Source: Anaerohalosphaeraceae bacterium
GTDB taxonomy: Bacteria > Planctomycetota > Phycisphaerae > Sedimentisphaerales > UBA12454
Reading direction: 5' to 3'
Assembly: GCA_021108375.1 (NCBI GenBank)
Contig: JAIORA010000015.1
Span: 23,540-87,539 of the forward strand
Length of the DNA: 64,000 bases
Part shown: one piece after another, positions 19,346 to 28,854 of the stretch
Position numbering within the stretch: position 1 is the stretch's first letter
How the letters are laid out: each line of letters starts with the position of its first letter
Made by a program: the position numbers and the translations under genes
The notes under the pieces: model-generated
Seen by the model: the letters and a program-made list of their open reading frames with translations, nothing else
The model's database searches: none
What the model was told of the DNA's origin: nothing

Positions 19346-20322
19346 TTATTTTCTCCCATACTGTTTTTGCGGTAAATTTTTCTCACAGTATATATTTTTC
19401 TATCGGTTGATTCAAAATATACCCTGCTTATCATCTCGCCAAGCAAGCCCGTCGAAATAAATATCATACCTATTATAAGCAGAATAACTCCCGCTGCGCC
19501 AATCGGAGCGTGAGCTTTGAGTATCGGCACATTAAAATAAACCTTATCGAACAGCACATACGCAAAAATAATCGCCGCAATCGTAATACTGTAAAAGGCA
19601 GCCTTGCCAAAAAAGTGTAACGGCCGGGTAATATACCCCAGCAAAAACCGCAGCGTAATCAAATCGAACGCAACTCTAAACGTTCTGGATATGCCGTAAT
19701 TGCTTACGCCGGCAGGTCGCGGGATATTTTTGATTGGAACTTCAATAATTTTTGCTCCGCTGGAAGAAACCAGAGCCGGTATAAAACGATGCATTTCTCC
19801 GTAAAGGTTCAGCTCTTCAATTATTTCCCGCCGATACGCTTTAAACGTTGTGCCAAAATCGTGAATATCAACACCGCTGACTTTTGATGCTATCCAGTTA
19901 GCCGCCTTAGACGGTATTTTTCGCATAACAAGATTGTCAACGCGTTTCTCTCTCCATCCGCTGACAACGTCGTAACCCTCATTAATTTTTTCGATGAAGC
20001 TGGGAATCTCTTCCGGCAGATGCTGCAAATCGCCATCCATACTTATTATGACCTCGCCGGAGGCGTTATCGAAACCAGCGGCAAGGGCCGGAGTCTGTCC
20101 AAAATTGCGACGCAAATCCACCGCCAAAACATTTGCGTCCTTAGCGGCAATCGCTTTTAGTTTCTCAAGCGTGCTGTCGGCACTGCCATCGTTGACCAGC
20201 ACCAACTCATAAGAAGCCCCGACCTTTACCATCACATCCGTCAGTCGCCGATGTAGTTCATCAACAACACTCTCTTCGTTGTACAAAGGCACAACAACCG
20301 AATATCTTATTTTTTCACTCAT
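19342..20322 (-). CDS. GT2 polyprenyl-phosphate sugar transferase (ArnC/GtrB-like)
   Basis: Loads a nucleotide-activated sugar onto polyprenyl phosphate at the cytoplasmic face. 326 residues: GT-A domain with VVPLYNEES, VNDGSADST, LRRNFGQTPAL and the metal-binding MDGDLQH, then two C-terminal membrane helices (about 235-258 and 270-295) as in ArnC, GtrB and DPM synthases. It lies two bases after the YdjC deacetylase and overlaps the phosphatase-like gene by four bases, so the three form one operon. The sugar cannot be read directly; context favours an N-acetylhexosamine. Confidence 0.9.
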   Translation of the reverse strand: MSEKIRYSVVVPLYNEESVVDELHRRLTDVMVKVGASYELVLVNDGSADSTLEKLKAIAAKDANVLAVDLRRNFGQTPALAAGFDNASGEVIISMDGDLQHLPEEIPSFIEKINEGYDVVSGWREKRVDNLVMRKIPSKAANWIASKVSGVDIHDFGTTFKAYRREIIEELNLYGEMHRFIPALVSSSGAKIIEVPIKNIPRPAGVSNYGISRTFRVAFDLITLRFLLGYITRPLHFFGKAAFYSITIAAIIFAYVLFDKVYFNVPILKAHAPIGAAGVILLIIGMIFISTGLLGEMISRVYFESTDRKIYTVRKIYRKNSMGENK

Positions 20323-20324
20323 TT

Positions 20325-21182
20325 TTAATCCCTGTCAATTTTGCCGTAATGCGTCAGTTCAATTTCCGCCCGACCTAAAATGTCTTTCGTGCTTTGCTCG
20401 CAGAGCCACTTCAACTCCAGTTGTCTTTGGGCTACCAGTCTTGTTTTGGTCGCATCAATCCGCTCGCTATAACCCGGATGCGTCATCACCTCGGCAATCC
20501 CGGCAAACTGCGTCTGTCCCAATTCCGCCCAAAAATTCCCATCGATACAACCGGTATGGGCCAAGCCAAAGAACAAATCGTTTTTGATGAATCTGTTATC
20601 AATTCCCTCGCAACATTTTGCCAAATTCCGAACAATCAAGGCCCGTCGCCGGTCTTTTGCGCGAACTTTCGGCCAATCGCCCTGGCAAACCGTTGCGGGC
20701 TCCCACGGCCAGCGAATCGCGGCAATACCAAACTTTTTGGCGAGGCGGCATACTATTTTATAAATTGTCCCAAAGCAATGGAAATGTTTGTGCGAATCCA
20801 AATGACTCGGCGTTATGCCATTATTGATAACCCAGCGAATCTGCTCACCAAGCTCGATTTCCACCGCATCGCGGATTTTAGCACTGAAAAAGCTCATCAC
20901 AGCCAACTTGAGCGGCGAAAATTTGAATTCGCCATTTTTGCCTAACAAAACGTCCACTTTGGCATCCTGCGAAACCGGCTTGCCCTCAAGTATATTGAGA
21001 TGCACCCCAACGCCCAAATCCGGCATTTGCTTTGCCATCGCCGCCGCTTCGCCCGCCGCAGGCATATTCGCCATAAGAGTCGCACTTGTCAGAACGCCAT
21101 CGCTGTGCGCATTCGCAATAGCATCATTGACACCGCCGCAAAGCCCAAAGTCGTCAGCATTGATAATAACTCGTTTTGTCAT
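20325..21182 (-). CDS. YdjC/ChbG-family carbohydrate deacetylase (NaxD/HpnK-like)
   Basis: Metal-dependent N-deacetylase of 285 residues. INADDFGLCGGVN carries the metal aspartates near residues 11-12, and HLDSHKHFHCF gives the metal histidines. Members include ChbG (chitobiose), HpnK (hopanoids) and NaxD, which deacetylates undecaprenyl-phosphate-GalNAc in Francisella. Next to an ArnC-like GT2 and an ArnT-like transferase, the NaxD-type role is the best inference. It is the first gene of a three-gene operon, divergent from lptF across 167 bases. Confidence 0.88.
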   Translation of the reverse strand: MTKRVIINADDFGLCGGVNDAIANAHSDGVLTSATLMANMPAAGEAAAMAKQMPDLGVGVHLNILEGKPVSQDAKVDVLLGKNGEFKFSPLKLAVMSFFSAKIRDAVEIELGEQIRWVINNGITPSHLDSHKHFHCFGTIYKIVCRLAKKFGIAAIRWPWEPATVCQGDWPKVRAKDRRRALIVRNLAKCCEGIDNRFIKNDLFFGLAHTGCIDGNFWAELGQTQFAGIAEVMTHPGYSERIDATKTRLVAQRQLELKWLCEQSTKDILGRAEIELTHYGKIDRD

Positions 21183-21349
21183 AACCGATAAGTTTAAGCA
21201 ACAAAGACGCTTAGGTCAATCAAATTAGCTCGTCGTAAATTTTTAAGTAAAATAGTACAATGCACTATTTATATGCCTAAGGCACACTATTTTTGTTGCA
21301 AAATCGGGGCTTTTGTTGAAAATGGACAACTGAAACTGGACGGTAAAAT

Positions 21350-22948
21350 ATGGTTTTTATACTTCATAGATACATATTTCGGGAACTGATGAAGATTTTC
21401 CTGCTGTCGACCCTCGGGCTGACGGTAGTGCTTAGTCTCGGTTCGCTGCTGCGCCCGATACAGGAATACGGCGTTGGGCCTGACCAGGTGCTGAGCCTGC
21501 TGGGCTATTTTATGCCTATAACGCTGACGTTTGTTCTGCCGGTAGCGGCACTTTTTTCGGCGGCACTGGTTTACGGCCGATTCGCAAGCGACAACGAATT
21601 TGATGCCTGCAAAGCCAGCGGAATCAGCCCGGCAATGCTGGTTTACCCCGGACTGATAATGGCAATCGTTGTGGCGATGGCAAATCTGGTTTTGAGTTTT
21701 CACGTCGTACCCGCATACGTTCATCGAGCAGAGGCAGCGATAAAAGCGGACGCAAAGCAAATTCTTTTTCGAAATATCCAAAGACAGGGCTATTATTCTC
21801 TGCCGAACGGCCAATTCAGAATTTACGCCGATGCCACCGACATAGAGAGTTCTTCGCTGGCCGGAGTGGTGATTATCGACTCGAAAAAAGGACAGGCAAA
21901 AAAACTCATAACCGCCGAATCAGCGAACATAACTTTTGAAACTGGCGAAAAAAGCAACGACGTAAAAGTGTTCGCGCAAAACGCTTTCCAGCTTGACCAG
22001 CACGGCGGAGTTTTCTTCAAAGCAATACTCGTACTGGGACAATTTGAATCTTTGATGAAGGAAAATGTAAAGTTTCAGAAAATCGGACAGATGAACGCCA
22101 TAAAAGAAAATCCGACAAATTACTATCCGATTGCGGTACACGCCTGGGGCTGTTACGAAAGGCTTTCGCTGGAAATGTTAGAAAAGGAAATTTCCGCCGC
22201 ACTAACTTCTACTCAGGACAATAAGTTTTATGAACTATCCAACGACAAACACCTATTGCGAATCACCGCTGAAAAATGCGGCGAGGACGAAAAAACCAAT
22301 AGCCTCGTCATATCGGGCAATATAACATTGTACGATTATGACATTGAAACCGAGCAGTTGCAAAGAAGCTACCGCGGAGAGAAATTGTTCATCAGCCTTT
22401 CCCAGGACTCGGAAAAAAGGCCTTATACAACTTTGCTGCTGGATTTCCCCAACGCTACGTGGCTCGACAGAGGCGTAGAATATATTAAACCAAGATACAC
22501 AATTTCGAACCTGGAAATGCCCGAAACAGTTGCCGCAAAACTCGGCGAAGATATAATGTCAACCGTCAGGACACATTCATATCTTCCACAGCCAAGCAGT
22601 CGCTTTGGGGCTATGGTAAAAGAACTGGAAAGAAAAACCAGAGTAACAATGCTTGAGATAAAAGCTGAAATTCACTCCCGGCTTGTCTTCGGAATCGGAT
22701 GCATCACCCTGATAATGACCAGTATTGGTTTGGGTATAAAAATAAGGGGCGGCCACTTGCTTACCGCTTTCGGCGTTAGTGCTATGCCAGCAGCAGCATT
22801 GCTTGTCTTTATAATGATGGGCAAGAATATGACAAAAAACCAGCTTTCCGCCGCCGGTGCAAATATAGGTGTTATCTTTATGTGGGCAGGTCTGGGGCTG
22901 TTAACCGTGCTGGCATTTGTACTGTATAGAAAACTGTTTAAAAACTAA
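21350..22948 (+). CDS. lptF: LptF/LptG-family LPS export permease, enlarged
   Basis: YjgP/YjgQ-family membrane protein that, with a second permease and LptB, extracts LPS from the inner membrane. 532 residues, well above the usual 350-400. Six membrane helices are visible: three N-terminal and three C-terminal. YIFRELMKIF and the cytoplasmic DNEFDACKASG coupling helix (contacts LptB) are characteristic. The extra length lies in the periplasmic jelly-roll region between helices 3 and 4. lptG follows after 22 bases. The F versus G label rests on order and is less sure than the family. Confidence 0.88.
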   Translation: MVFILHRYIFRELMKIFLLSTLGLTVVLSLGSLLRPIQEYGVGPDQVLSLLGYFMPITLTFVLPVAALFSAALVYGRFASDNEFDACKASGISPAMLVYPGLIMAIVVAMANLVLSFHVVPAYVHRAEAAIKADAKQILFRNIQRQGYYSLPNGQFRIYADATDIESSSLAGVVIIDSKKGQAKKLITAESANITFETGEKSNDVKVFAQNAFQLDQHGGVFFKAILVLGQFESLMKENVKFQKIGQMNAIKENPTNYYPIAVHAWGCYERLSLEMLEKEISAALTSTQDNKFYELSNDKHLLRITAEKCGEDEKTNSLVISGNITLYDYDIETEQLQRSYRGEKLFISLSQDSEKRPYTTLLLDFPNATWLDRGVEYIKPRYTISNLEMPETVAAKLGEDIMSTVRTHSYLPQPSSRFGAMVKELERKTRVTMLEIKAEIHSRLVFGIGCITLIMTSIGLGIKIRGGHLLTAFGVSAMPAAALLVFIMMGKNMTKNQLSAAGANIGVIFMWAGLGLLTVLAFVLYRKLFKN

Positions 22949-22970
22949 TCGATAAACCTGAAACGTCAAA

Positions 22971-24074
22971 ATGAAAACATTAGATAAATATGTTGTAAAA
23001 AATTTTCTGACAGGCTATGCCATCGCATTTTTGGTATTGATGGGCCTGCGGATTATGATTGACCTTTTCGTTAACATCGATGAGTTTACCGAAAATATCG
23101 ATATGGGCACAATGGCGGTACTGAAAAATGTTGTCGTCTATTACAGCAGGCAGAGTGTATTATATTACAGAAATTTCTCCGGAATGATAACCGTTGTAGC
23201 GGCAGTATTTTCGCTTGGAAAGATGACAAGGGACAACGAGCTTGTCGCGGTGATGGCATCGGGTATGAGTCTCAAACGGCTCATTGCGCCAATAGTTTTT
23301 CTCTCCGTGTTTTTTACAGGACTGCACGTAATCGACCAGGAAATAATCATCCCGCCAATGGCAGACAAGCTCGTACGCTCGCACGATGTAATCGACCAGG
23401 AACTCAGCTATGATATGTGGTTCATCTCCGATGGACAGGGCAATTTGTTCTGTTCGCCGAAATTCAATGTCAGCGAATCGATTATGATAGACCCTACGAT
23501 AATTACCCGAAAACTTCGGCCGGATTCAATCGTCTGGGACGTTGCCGGCATTATAAAAGCCGACTCAGCACATTACGACTTTGACACCACGTCGTGGATT
23601 CTTGAAAATGGTATATTCCAAAGTGTTTCAAGAGAAGTCAACGGCCAAAGCTACCGCGCAGTCGACGCCTGGGTCAGCGACTTAACGCCAAAGGACATAC
23701 CGGTAAGACGCAAAAGCGCTCATATGGATTTGCTCAGTTCGTACGACCTGGTAAAACTCGCTCGGCAAAGCCCAAAGGACCTGGCAAGACTGTATGCGCA
23801 GAAAAATTTCAGGGTAACCGACCCTGTCATAAATCTGGTAATGCTTATGATATCGCTGCCGCTTCTGGTATGCAGAGACCCCAAGGGTATGAAGTCGGCG
23901 ATAATAATAAGTTTTGCTCTTACCAGTTTGTGTTATATTTTAACTTTCGTATGTAAGATATTTGCTGGCGAAACAGTCTTTATCGAAAGGTCGCTTCCGG
24001 AACTATGGGCGTGGCTGCCGGTATTCGTATTTTTACCAATAGCATTTATAGAATTCGACGCGATGAAAACATAA
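22971..24074 (+). CDS. lptG: LptF/LptG-family LPS export permease
   Basis: Second YjgP/YjgQ permease, 367 residues, normal length. It starts KYVVKNFLTGY, and the coupling helix RDNELVAVMASGMSLKRL between helices 2 and 3 fits the LptB groove. A periplasmic domain and three C-terminal helices follow. It forms the heterodimer partner of the preceding gene. The aminotransferase start codon lies just after its stop. The pair is divergent from the amino-sugar operon, so LPS export and decoration genes share an intergenic promoter region. Confidence 0.9.
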   Translation: MKTLDKYVVKNFLTGYAIAFLVLMGLRIMIDLFVNIDEFTENIDMGTMAVLKNVVVYYSRQSVLYYRNFSGMITVVAAVFSLGKMTRDNELVAVMASGMSLKRLIAPIVFLSVFFTGLHVIDQEIIIPPMADKLVRSHDVIDQELSYDMWFISDGQGNLFCSPKFNVSESIMIDPTIITRKLRPDSIVWDVAGIIKADSAHYDFDTTSWILENGIFQSVSREVNGQSYRAVDAWVSDLTPKDIPVRRKSAHMDLLSSYDLVKLARQSPKDLARLYAQKNFRVTDPVINLVMLMISLPLLVCRDPKGMKSAIIISFALTSLCYILTFVCKIFAGETVFIERSLPELWAWLPVFVFLPIAFIEFDAMKT

Positions 24075-24085
24075 GGGTATCTGTA

Positions 24086-25276
24086 ATGGAAGAATTTAAA
24101 ATTGAACCTGCACAAAGAGTCAAAAGCCTGCCACCCTATCTTTTTGGCAAACTTAACGCACTGAAGTTGGCCAAACGCCAAAATCAAATTGACATCGTTG
24201 ACCTTGGTATGGGTAATCCGCTTGAGCCAACGCCGCAAATAATCGTTGATAAACTCTGCGAAGCTGCACAGGACGCTCGCAACCAGAGATACAGCGTAAG
24301 CAAAGGAATATACAACATCCGCCTGGCAGTTGCATTAAAATACAAACGCAAATGGAACGTTGACCTCGACCCGAACACAGAAGTTTTGGCTTGCGTAGGC
24401 AGCAAAGAAGGCTTTAGCCATATGTGCCTTGCGATGCTCAATCCCGGAGATACCGCTATAGTCGCAGACCCTGCATTTCCTATCCACGTTTATGGCGTTG
24501 CCCTTGCCGGCGGAAGTGTCGTTACCGTCCCGCTCGGCAACGACCAACAATCTCTCGACAACATAGCACTTGCGTGTGAATCACACCCCCGACCAAAAAT
24601 GATAATACTAAATTTCCCGCACAATCCGACAGCAATGACCGTTGACGATGTCAGCTATTTCGAAACCGTCATCAATATCGCCAAAAGATTCAATATCGCC
24701 GTCATTCACGATTTTGCTTACGGCGAGACCTGTTTTGACGGATACAAGCCACCGAGTTTTATGTCTGCCAAAGGGAGCAAAGATGTCGGCGTGGAGTTTT
24801 CCACTATGAGCAAACCATACAATATGGCTGGCTGGCGTGTTGGCTTCGCTGTTGGCAATAAGGAAATGCTTAATGCCCTCGCAACGGTTAAAGGATACTA
24901 CGATTATGGAATTTTCCAGGCAATCCAGATTGCCTGCATTGTCGCAATGCAGAAATGTGATGATGATATTGATAAGCAGAATTTGAAATACCAAAACCGT
25001 CGGGATGTCATCTGTGAAGGTTTGACTGAAATTGGCTGGGAAGTTGAAAAGCCCAGAGGCTCAATGTTCGTCTGGGCTAAAGTCCCACCGGAACAATTAC
25101 AGGGCAAGGGCAGCATTGATTACGCAATGGATTTGATGGAGCACGCTAACGTTGCGATAGCTCCTGGCAGAGCGTTTGGCGAAAATGGCGAAGACTATAT
25201 GCGAATCGCGCTTGTCGAAAACGAACAACGCTTAAGGCAGGCCATAAGAAATATAAAAAGATACGTCCAAAAATGA
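24086..25276 (+). CDS. Class I aminotransferase, AlaC-like
   Basis: PLP-dependent fold-type I aminotransferase of about 396 residues. Motifs: DLGMGNPLEPTP, a PLP-phosphate loop, NFPHNPTA, DFAYGE, SMSKPYNMAGWRVGF with the Schiff-base lysine, and the carboxylate arginine in DYMRIAL. The N-terminal GMGNP and the spacing resemble E. coli AlaC (glutamate-pyruvate transaminase) more than DapL, but substrate is not certain. The ATG at 24086 has AAGGG eight bases upstream; a longer frame from 24005 would overlap lptG. A strong terminator follows. Confidence 0.85.
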   Translation: MEEFKIEPAQRVKSLPPYLFGKLNALKLAKRQNQIDIVDLGMGNPLEPTPQIIVDKLCEAAQDARNQRYSVSKGIYNIRLAVALKYKRKWNVDLDPNTEVLACVGSKEGFSHMCLAMLNPGDTAIVADPAFPIHVYGVALAGGSVVTVPLGNDQQSLDNIALACESHPRPKMIILNFPHNPTAMTVDDVSYFETVINIAKRFNIAVIHDFAYGETCFDGYKPPSFMSAKGSKDVGVEFSTMSKPYNMAGWRVGFAVGNKEMLNALATVKGYYDYGIFQAIQIACIVAMQKCDDDIDKQNLKYQNRRDVICEGLTEIGWEVEKPRGSMFVWAKVPPEQLQGKGSIDYAMDLMEHANVAIAPGRAFGENGEDYMRIALVENEQRLRQAIRNIKRYVQK

Positions 25277-25289
25277 CCAATCTCAGTTG

Positions 25290-25317
25290 ACCCCGGCGTA
25301 ATAATGCCGGGGTTTTA
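25290..25317 (+). terminator. Intrinsic terminator after the AlaC-like gene
   Basis: Perfect 8-bp stem ACCCCGGC/GCCGGGGT with an eight-base loop, followed by a short T run, 14 bases past the stop codon. It ends the lptF-lptG-aminotransferase unit. Confidence 0.75.
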
Positions 25318-25346
25318 ATCAACCGAAAACACAGACGTAGGGCTTC

Positions 25347-28300
25347 TTATTTACCGCTTTTACCTTTTAACTGTTCAAGGGTTTCTTTGTCAGTTCGTTT
25401 CTGCAAATTTTCATTTGCCCACTTCTCATTATCTGTCCATTTTATCTTTACGAAAGAACACTTGTTATCGACCTTATTCTTGTACCACGCCCCCCACTTA
25501 CGCCAATTATCACCCAAATCCTGGCCGGTAAGTCTTATCAGTGAAATTCTTGCATATATCCTCGTATTTTGGTTGTAGTGATACATAAGATGTATCAAAT
25601 CAGGTATTACTGATTCATCACCAATAAGACCAAGTGCTCTTGTTGCCATCCAACGAGGGCGATTGCCTTTTTGTTTTCTGCCAAACGCGATTGTCGAGAT
25701 AAACGGCAAAGCCTTTTTACTTTTGATTGCACCAAGACAATTTATCGCTTTGTTGTAATCATCAGCTTTACCGGTTGACAATTGCCTTATCCATTTTTCC
25801 TCCATTTCAATCAATTTATTACCTAAAAGATTTTCATATTGGCTGCAATCAAAATAATTTTTAAACTTATCCATCGACCATTTATCAAAAGCCTGCAAAT
25901 CATCCGATAATTCAACTGCGATTTTATTTGACCGTAAGATGAAAAGTCCGTTCTCATCCAAGCCATAAGTTAATCCAACTGGCCTGAGAATATCGGTTAA
26001 TACATCTTTGGCAGACACATTATCCATAGCAACCGTGGTAATGAATGTTCTCCTTTCCGGCTCAGCCAATTCTGTGGATTTATCCCAATTGTAAGGCACG
26101 CCAGCCGCCTTGCACACGGCAATGACGGCATACTGAACTGTTAATTTACTGTTATCAGGGCTTTTGTCGATAGTAACAGAGACATCTTTTTCAAGCCGAC
26201 CTTTAAATTTTTCTCCCGTATCAGTCTTGGCATCTTTTTCTTGCATTTTGATGAGTTCGGGTATATAGCCAACAATATCATCTATTTTCCATTTGTCGGA
26301 CTGGTGGTCATGTATAAAGTATATTTTCCACAACTCCTCTTTGTACTTGGTATCCAGAACTGCCCCTCTATCATTCAGGTTATCTGTGCTTGCCTCAAGC
26401 CTTTTAATTTTGAGCCGAACAAATGTGTCTTTGTCCCAACTGAACGCTGCATCAAGAATATGTTTAGGCTCCATGTGAAGTTTGAATCTCTCGAAACCTC
26501 TGACTTGGTATTCGGACTGTTGATAGTCCTTCGTAAAGCTGTTCCATACATTTTCATAATCTCCTTTTTTGATACCGGCCTGAATTCCCTTAAAGATATC
26601 CATAATTTCTTCTGCCATTTCTTCGCCAGTCCAACTCTTTTTTGTTTCTGTCTTTGCTGGTTTTGGCAAACCAACACCTTCAAAACGCTTTTCATCAAAA
26701 GGTTTTAAATCCTTGTTTTCATTATGTATGATTGAAGTTGCTTCACAAAACCTTAGTCTTACATATGTATTGTCCGTTACAGGCCCTTGGATTTTATAGG
26801 CATAGCGAAGTTTTTTAGTTTCTTTCGGAGCCAACTCTTCATAAAAACCCCTCCCCCACCCAACGCCTTGCGGGCCGAAATCAACCGAACGTGAATAAAC
26901 GTTAACCCTAAAAAACCGCTTTTGGCCAGTCTTATTCTCAACTGTCATATGAACAATATTTTTACCCTGATGCACCGACTCAAGATAGATATTCTTCACA
27001 AGAAAACTATCCGATTCGGCAACAGTTGCTCCCATTCCAAGCACACGCATTTGCTGATTCTGCGAAAATTCAACCTCGTTAACATCAGCCACATTCAACT
27101 GCACTCTTTCAAGATGATTTTTGCCTTGCTTAACTGTCTTGGTCCACCAGTAAACATTGAAATTCAGTAGCTCCTGACTTCCCGCAGGAGGATTGCTTTG
27201 TAATATTTTTAATTTCTTTGGCAACACAAGAAAAAATGTTTCAACCACAGGACTGCCATATTGGTTCTGCATTACCAATGAATACACACCGCCAGGCAAT
27301 TGTGGTGTTTTCCGTTTGTCATTCCGGCTCCAGCCGTAATAAAGACTCTCTTCTGGCAATAGCGGTTCGTCTGGAATCCAATATATTTGCCAGTGATTCG
27401 GCCTGCTTTTGTGCGGCACGATTTCTGTATTAAGCTTTTGGCCATCGACACCATAATGGGTCTGATTTGGGTAGCTCGTTCCCCCAAAACTGACTTTCTG
27501 GGCGATAGTCCGGCCCGTCCAGTTGTAATAAGCGTTTATTCCGCCCCAATAACTGTAACCATCTAAATCAATATAATAAACGTGACTGTTAACCGAAAGA
27601 TGCTGTTGCCCGGCCTCGAGAGCAGTTTTACCAAATTCCTCACCAAGAAATCTAAGTACCTGTCCATCGACTTGTTCAAAAACAGATTCTACGCTGTCTT
27701 TGGATTCACTTGCCGTAGTATCAACCTTTTGCTGTGTCTTCGCAATACTGGGCTCATTGCTATCGCTACCGGATATTGCTAAACAAGCCGGTATCAAAAT
27801 TGCCATTACCAGCAAAACGGCTATAATCGAACCGAGCCAGCCGCGACTTTCTTTGTGCGTTTGTTCTTTGCCGAGAAGTCTGCTGATACGTTCTAACAAA
27901 CTCCCCCCGCTTGCCGCAACAGCCAATTGCGGCATTGTCGAACGAACCTCCTCCACCGCAACCAAAGCCTTTGCATAACTGATTTTATTTTCAGTAACAG
28001 CTACCGCAATATCGTCGCAACAGTTTTCACGTTCGATTCTAATCTTTCGCGATACCCACCATACGGCCGGATGGTAAAATCCGAGAATATCCACAACCAC
28101 TTGCAGCATATTGACAAGATAGTCATAACGTTTTATATGAGCCAGTTCGTGAGCTAAAATCGCCTCTACCTGTTCGGCAGTCAACCCGCTCAATGCAGAA
28201 GCAGGCAATAGTATTATAGGCTTCAGCCAGCCAATAACTGTCGGAGTCTGCACCAATGCCGATTGGGCGATTTGTATCACTTGATTAACACCTAAACAAG

Positions 28301-28844
28301 TTGCGATGCTTTTCATACTATCCTGAACTCGCTGGCTAACAAGTTGAAGGCTTTTGCGTCTGAGTTTTTGCAGTTGGCACCAGCCGCCAAGATACCAGAT
28401 ACTCAAAACTACCACGCCAATCATCCAGAGGCCGACTATCGTGGATAGCGAAGATTCAACCACACCAACAAACTTTTCACTAAATGGTATTTCGACTTCC
28501 ATAGATGCCCCAGCGATAATAACAGTTTCAGCTACCGGCATCTTAACTATCTTAGTTGGTCCCGGCATTACAATGTCGAAATTCGTGCCTTCACGTATTT
28601 GACTCTGCGCCGCTATCCCGTTATCAACCTCGACAATGCTCAGGGTCGCTATCGGCAAGGCAACCATCACGGCCAGACCGATACAAGCGATAATGTAACG
28701 TAAATTTGCCGAGGATTTTTTCATCATTTTTAGCACAACAGCCAAAACAATCGCAACAGCAATGCCCTGCCACATAAAATGCACAAGAGTCCAGCCAAGC
28801 CTTTGAATAACTTCCTGCGAAAAAACATTTTCTAATGTGTCCAT
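25347..28844 (-). CDS. BlaR1/MecR1-type M56 metallopeptidase with large C-terminal extension
   Basis: 1165 residues. Membrane helices at about 18-40, 48-71 and 130-152 surround the M56 peptidase with zinc motif HELAH (232-236) and the later ENCCDD. A fourth helix at about 336-357 exports the rest. In BlaR1 this outside part is a penicillin-binding sensor; here it is about 800 residues with no SxxK/SxN set seen. It includes a beta-rich stretch (about 390-720), an NTF2-like segment beginning TGEEMAEEIMDIF, an STN-like segment (NVSAKDVLTDIL) and C-terminal HEAT-like repeats (ATRALGLIGDESVIPDLI). Expected to cleave or relieve the BlaI repressor on sensing an unknown signal. Confidence 0.85.
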   Translation of the reverse strand: MDTLENVFSQEVIQRLGWTLVHFMWQGIAVAIVLAVVLKMMKKSSANLRYIIACIGLAVMVALPIATLSIVEVDNGIAAQSQIREGTNFDIVMPGPTKIVKMPVAETVIIAGASMEVEIPFSEKFVGVVESSLSTIVGLWMIGVVVLSIWYLGGWCQLQKLRRKSLQLVSQRVQDSMKSIATCLGVNQVIQIAQSALVQTPTVIGWLKPIILLPASALSGLTAEQVEAILAHELAHIKRYDYLVNMLQVVVDILGFYHPAVWWVSRKIRIERENCCDDIAVAVTENKISYAKALVAVEEVRSTMPQLAVAASGGSLLERISRLLGKEQTHKESRGWLGSIIAVLLVMAILIPACLAISGSDSNEPSIAKTQQKVDTTASESKDSVESVFEQVDGQVLRFLGEEFGKTALEAGQQHLSVNSHVYYIDLDGYSYWGGINAYYNWTGRTIAQKVSFGGTSYPNQTHYGVDGQKLNTEIVPHKSRPNHWQIYWIPDEPLLPEESLYYGWSRNDKRKTPQLPGGVYSLVMQNQYGSPVVETFFLVLPKKLKILQSNPPAGSQELLNFNVYWWTKTVKQGKNHLERVQLNVADVNEVEFSQNQQMRVLGMGATVAESDSFLVKNIYLESVHQGKNIVHMTVENKTGQKRFFRVNVYSRSVDFGPQGVGWGRGFYEELAPKETKKLRYAYKIQGPVTDNTYVRLRFCEATSIIHNENKDLKPFDEKRFEGVGLPKPAKTETKKSWTGEEMAEEIMDIFKGIQAGIKKGDYENVWNSFTKDYQQSEYQVRGFERFKLHMEPKHILDAAFSWDKDTFVRLKIKRLEASTDNLNDRGAVLDTKYKEELWKIYFIHDHQSDKWKIDDIVGYIPELIKMQEKDAKTDTGEKFKGRLEKDVSVTIDKSPDNSKLTVQYAVIAVCKAAGVPYNWDKSTELAEPERRTFITTVAMDNVSAKDVLTDILRPVGLTYGLDENGLFILRSNKIAVELSDDLQAFDKWSMDKFKNYFDCSQYENLLGNKLIEMEEKWIRQLSTGKADDYNKAINCLGAIKSKKALPFISTIAFGRKQKGNRPRWMATRALGLIGDESVIPDLIHLMYHYNQNTRIYARISLIRLTGQDLGDNWRKWGAWYKNKVDNKCSFVKIKWTDNEKWANENLQKRTDKETLEQLKGKSGK

Positions 28845-28854
28845 TTTATTTCTC

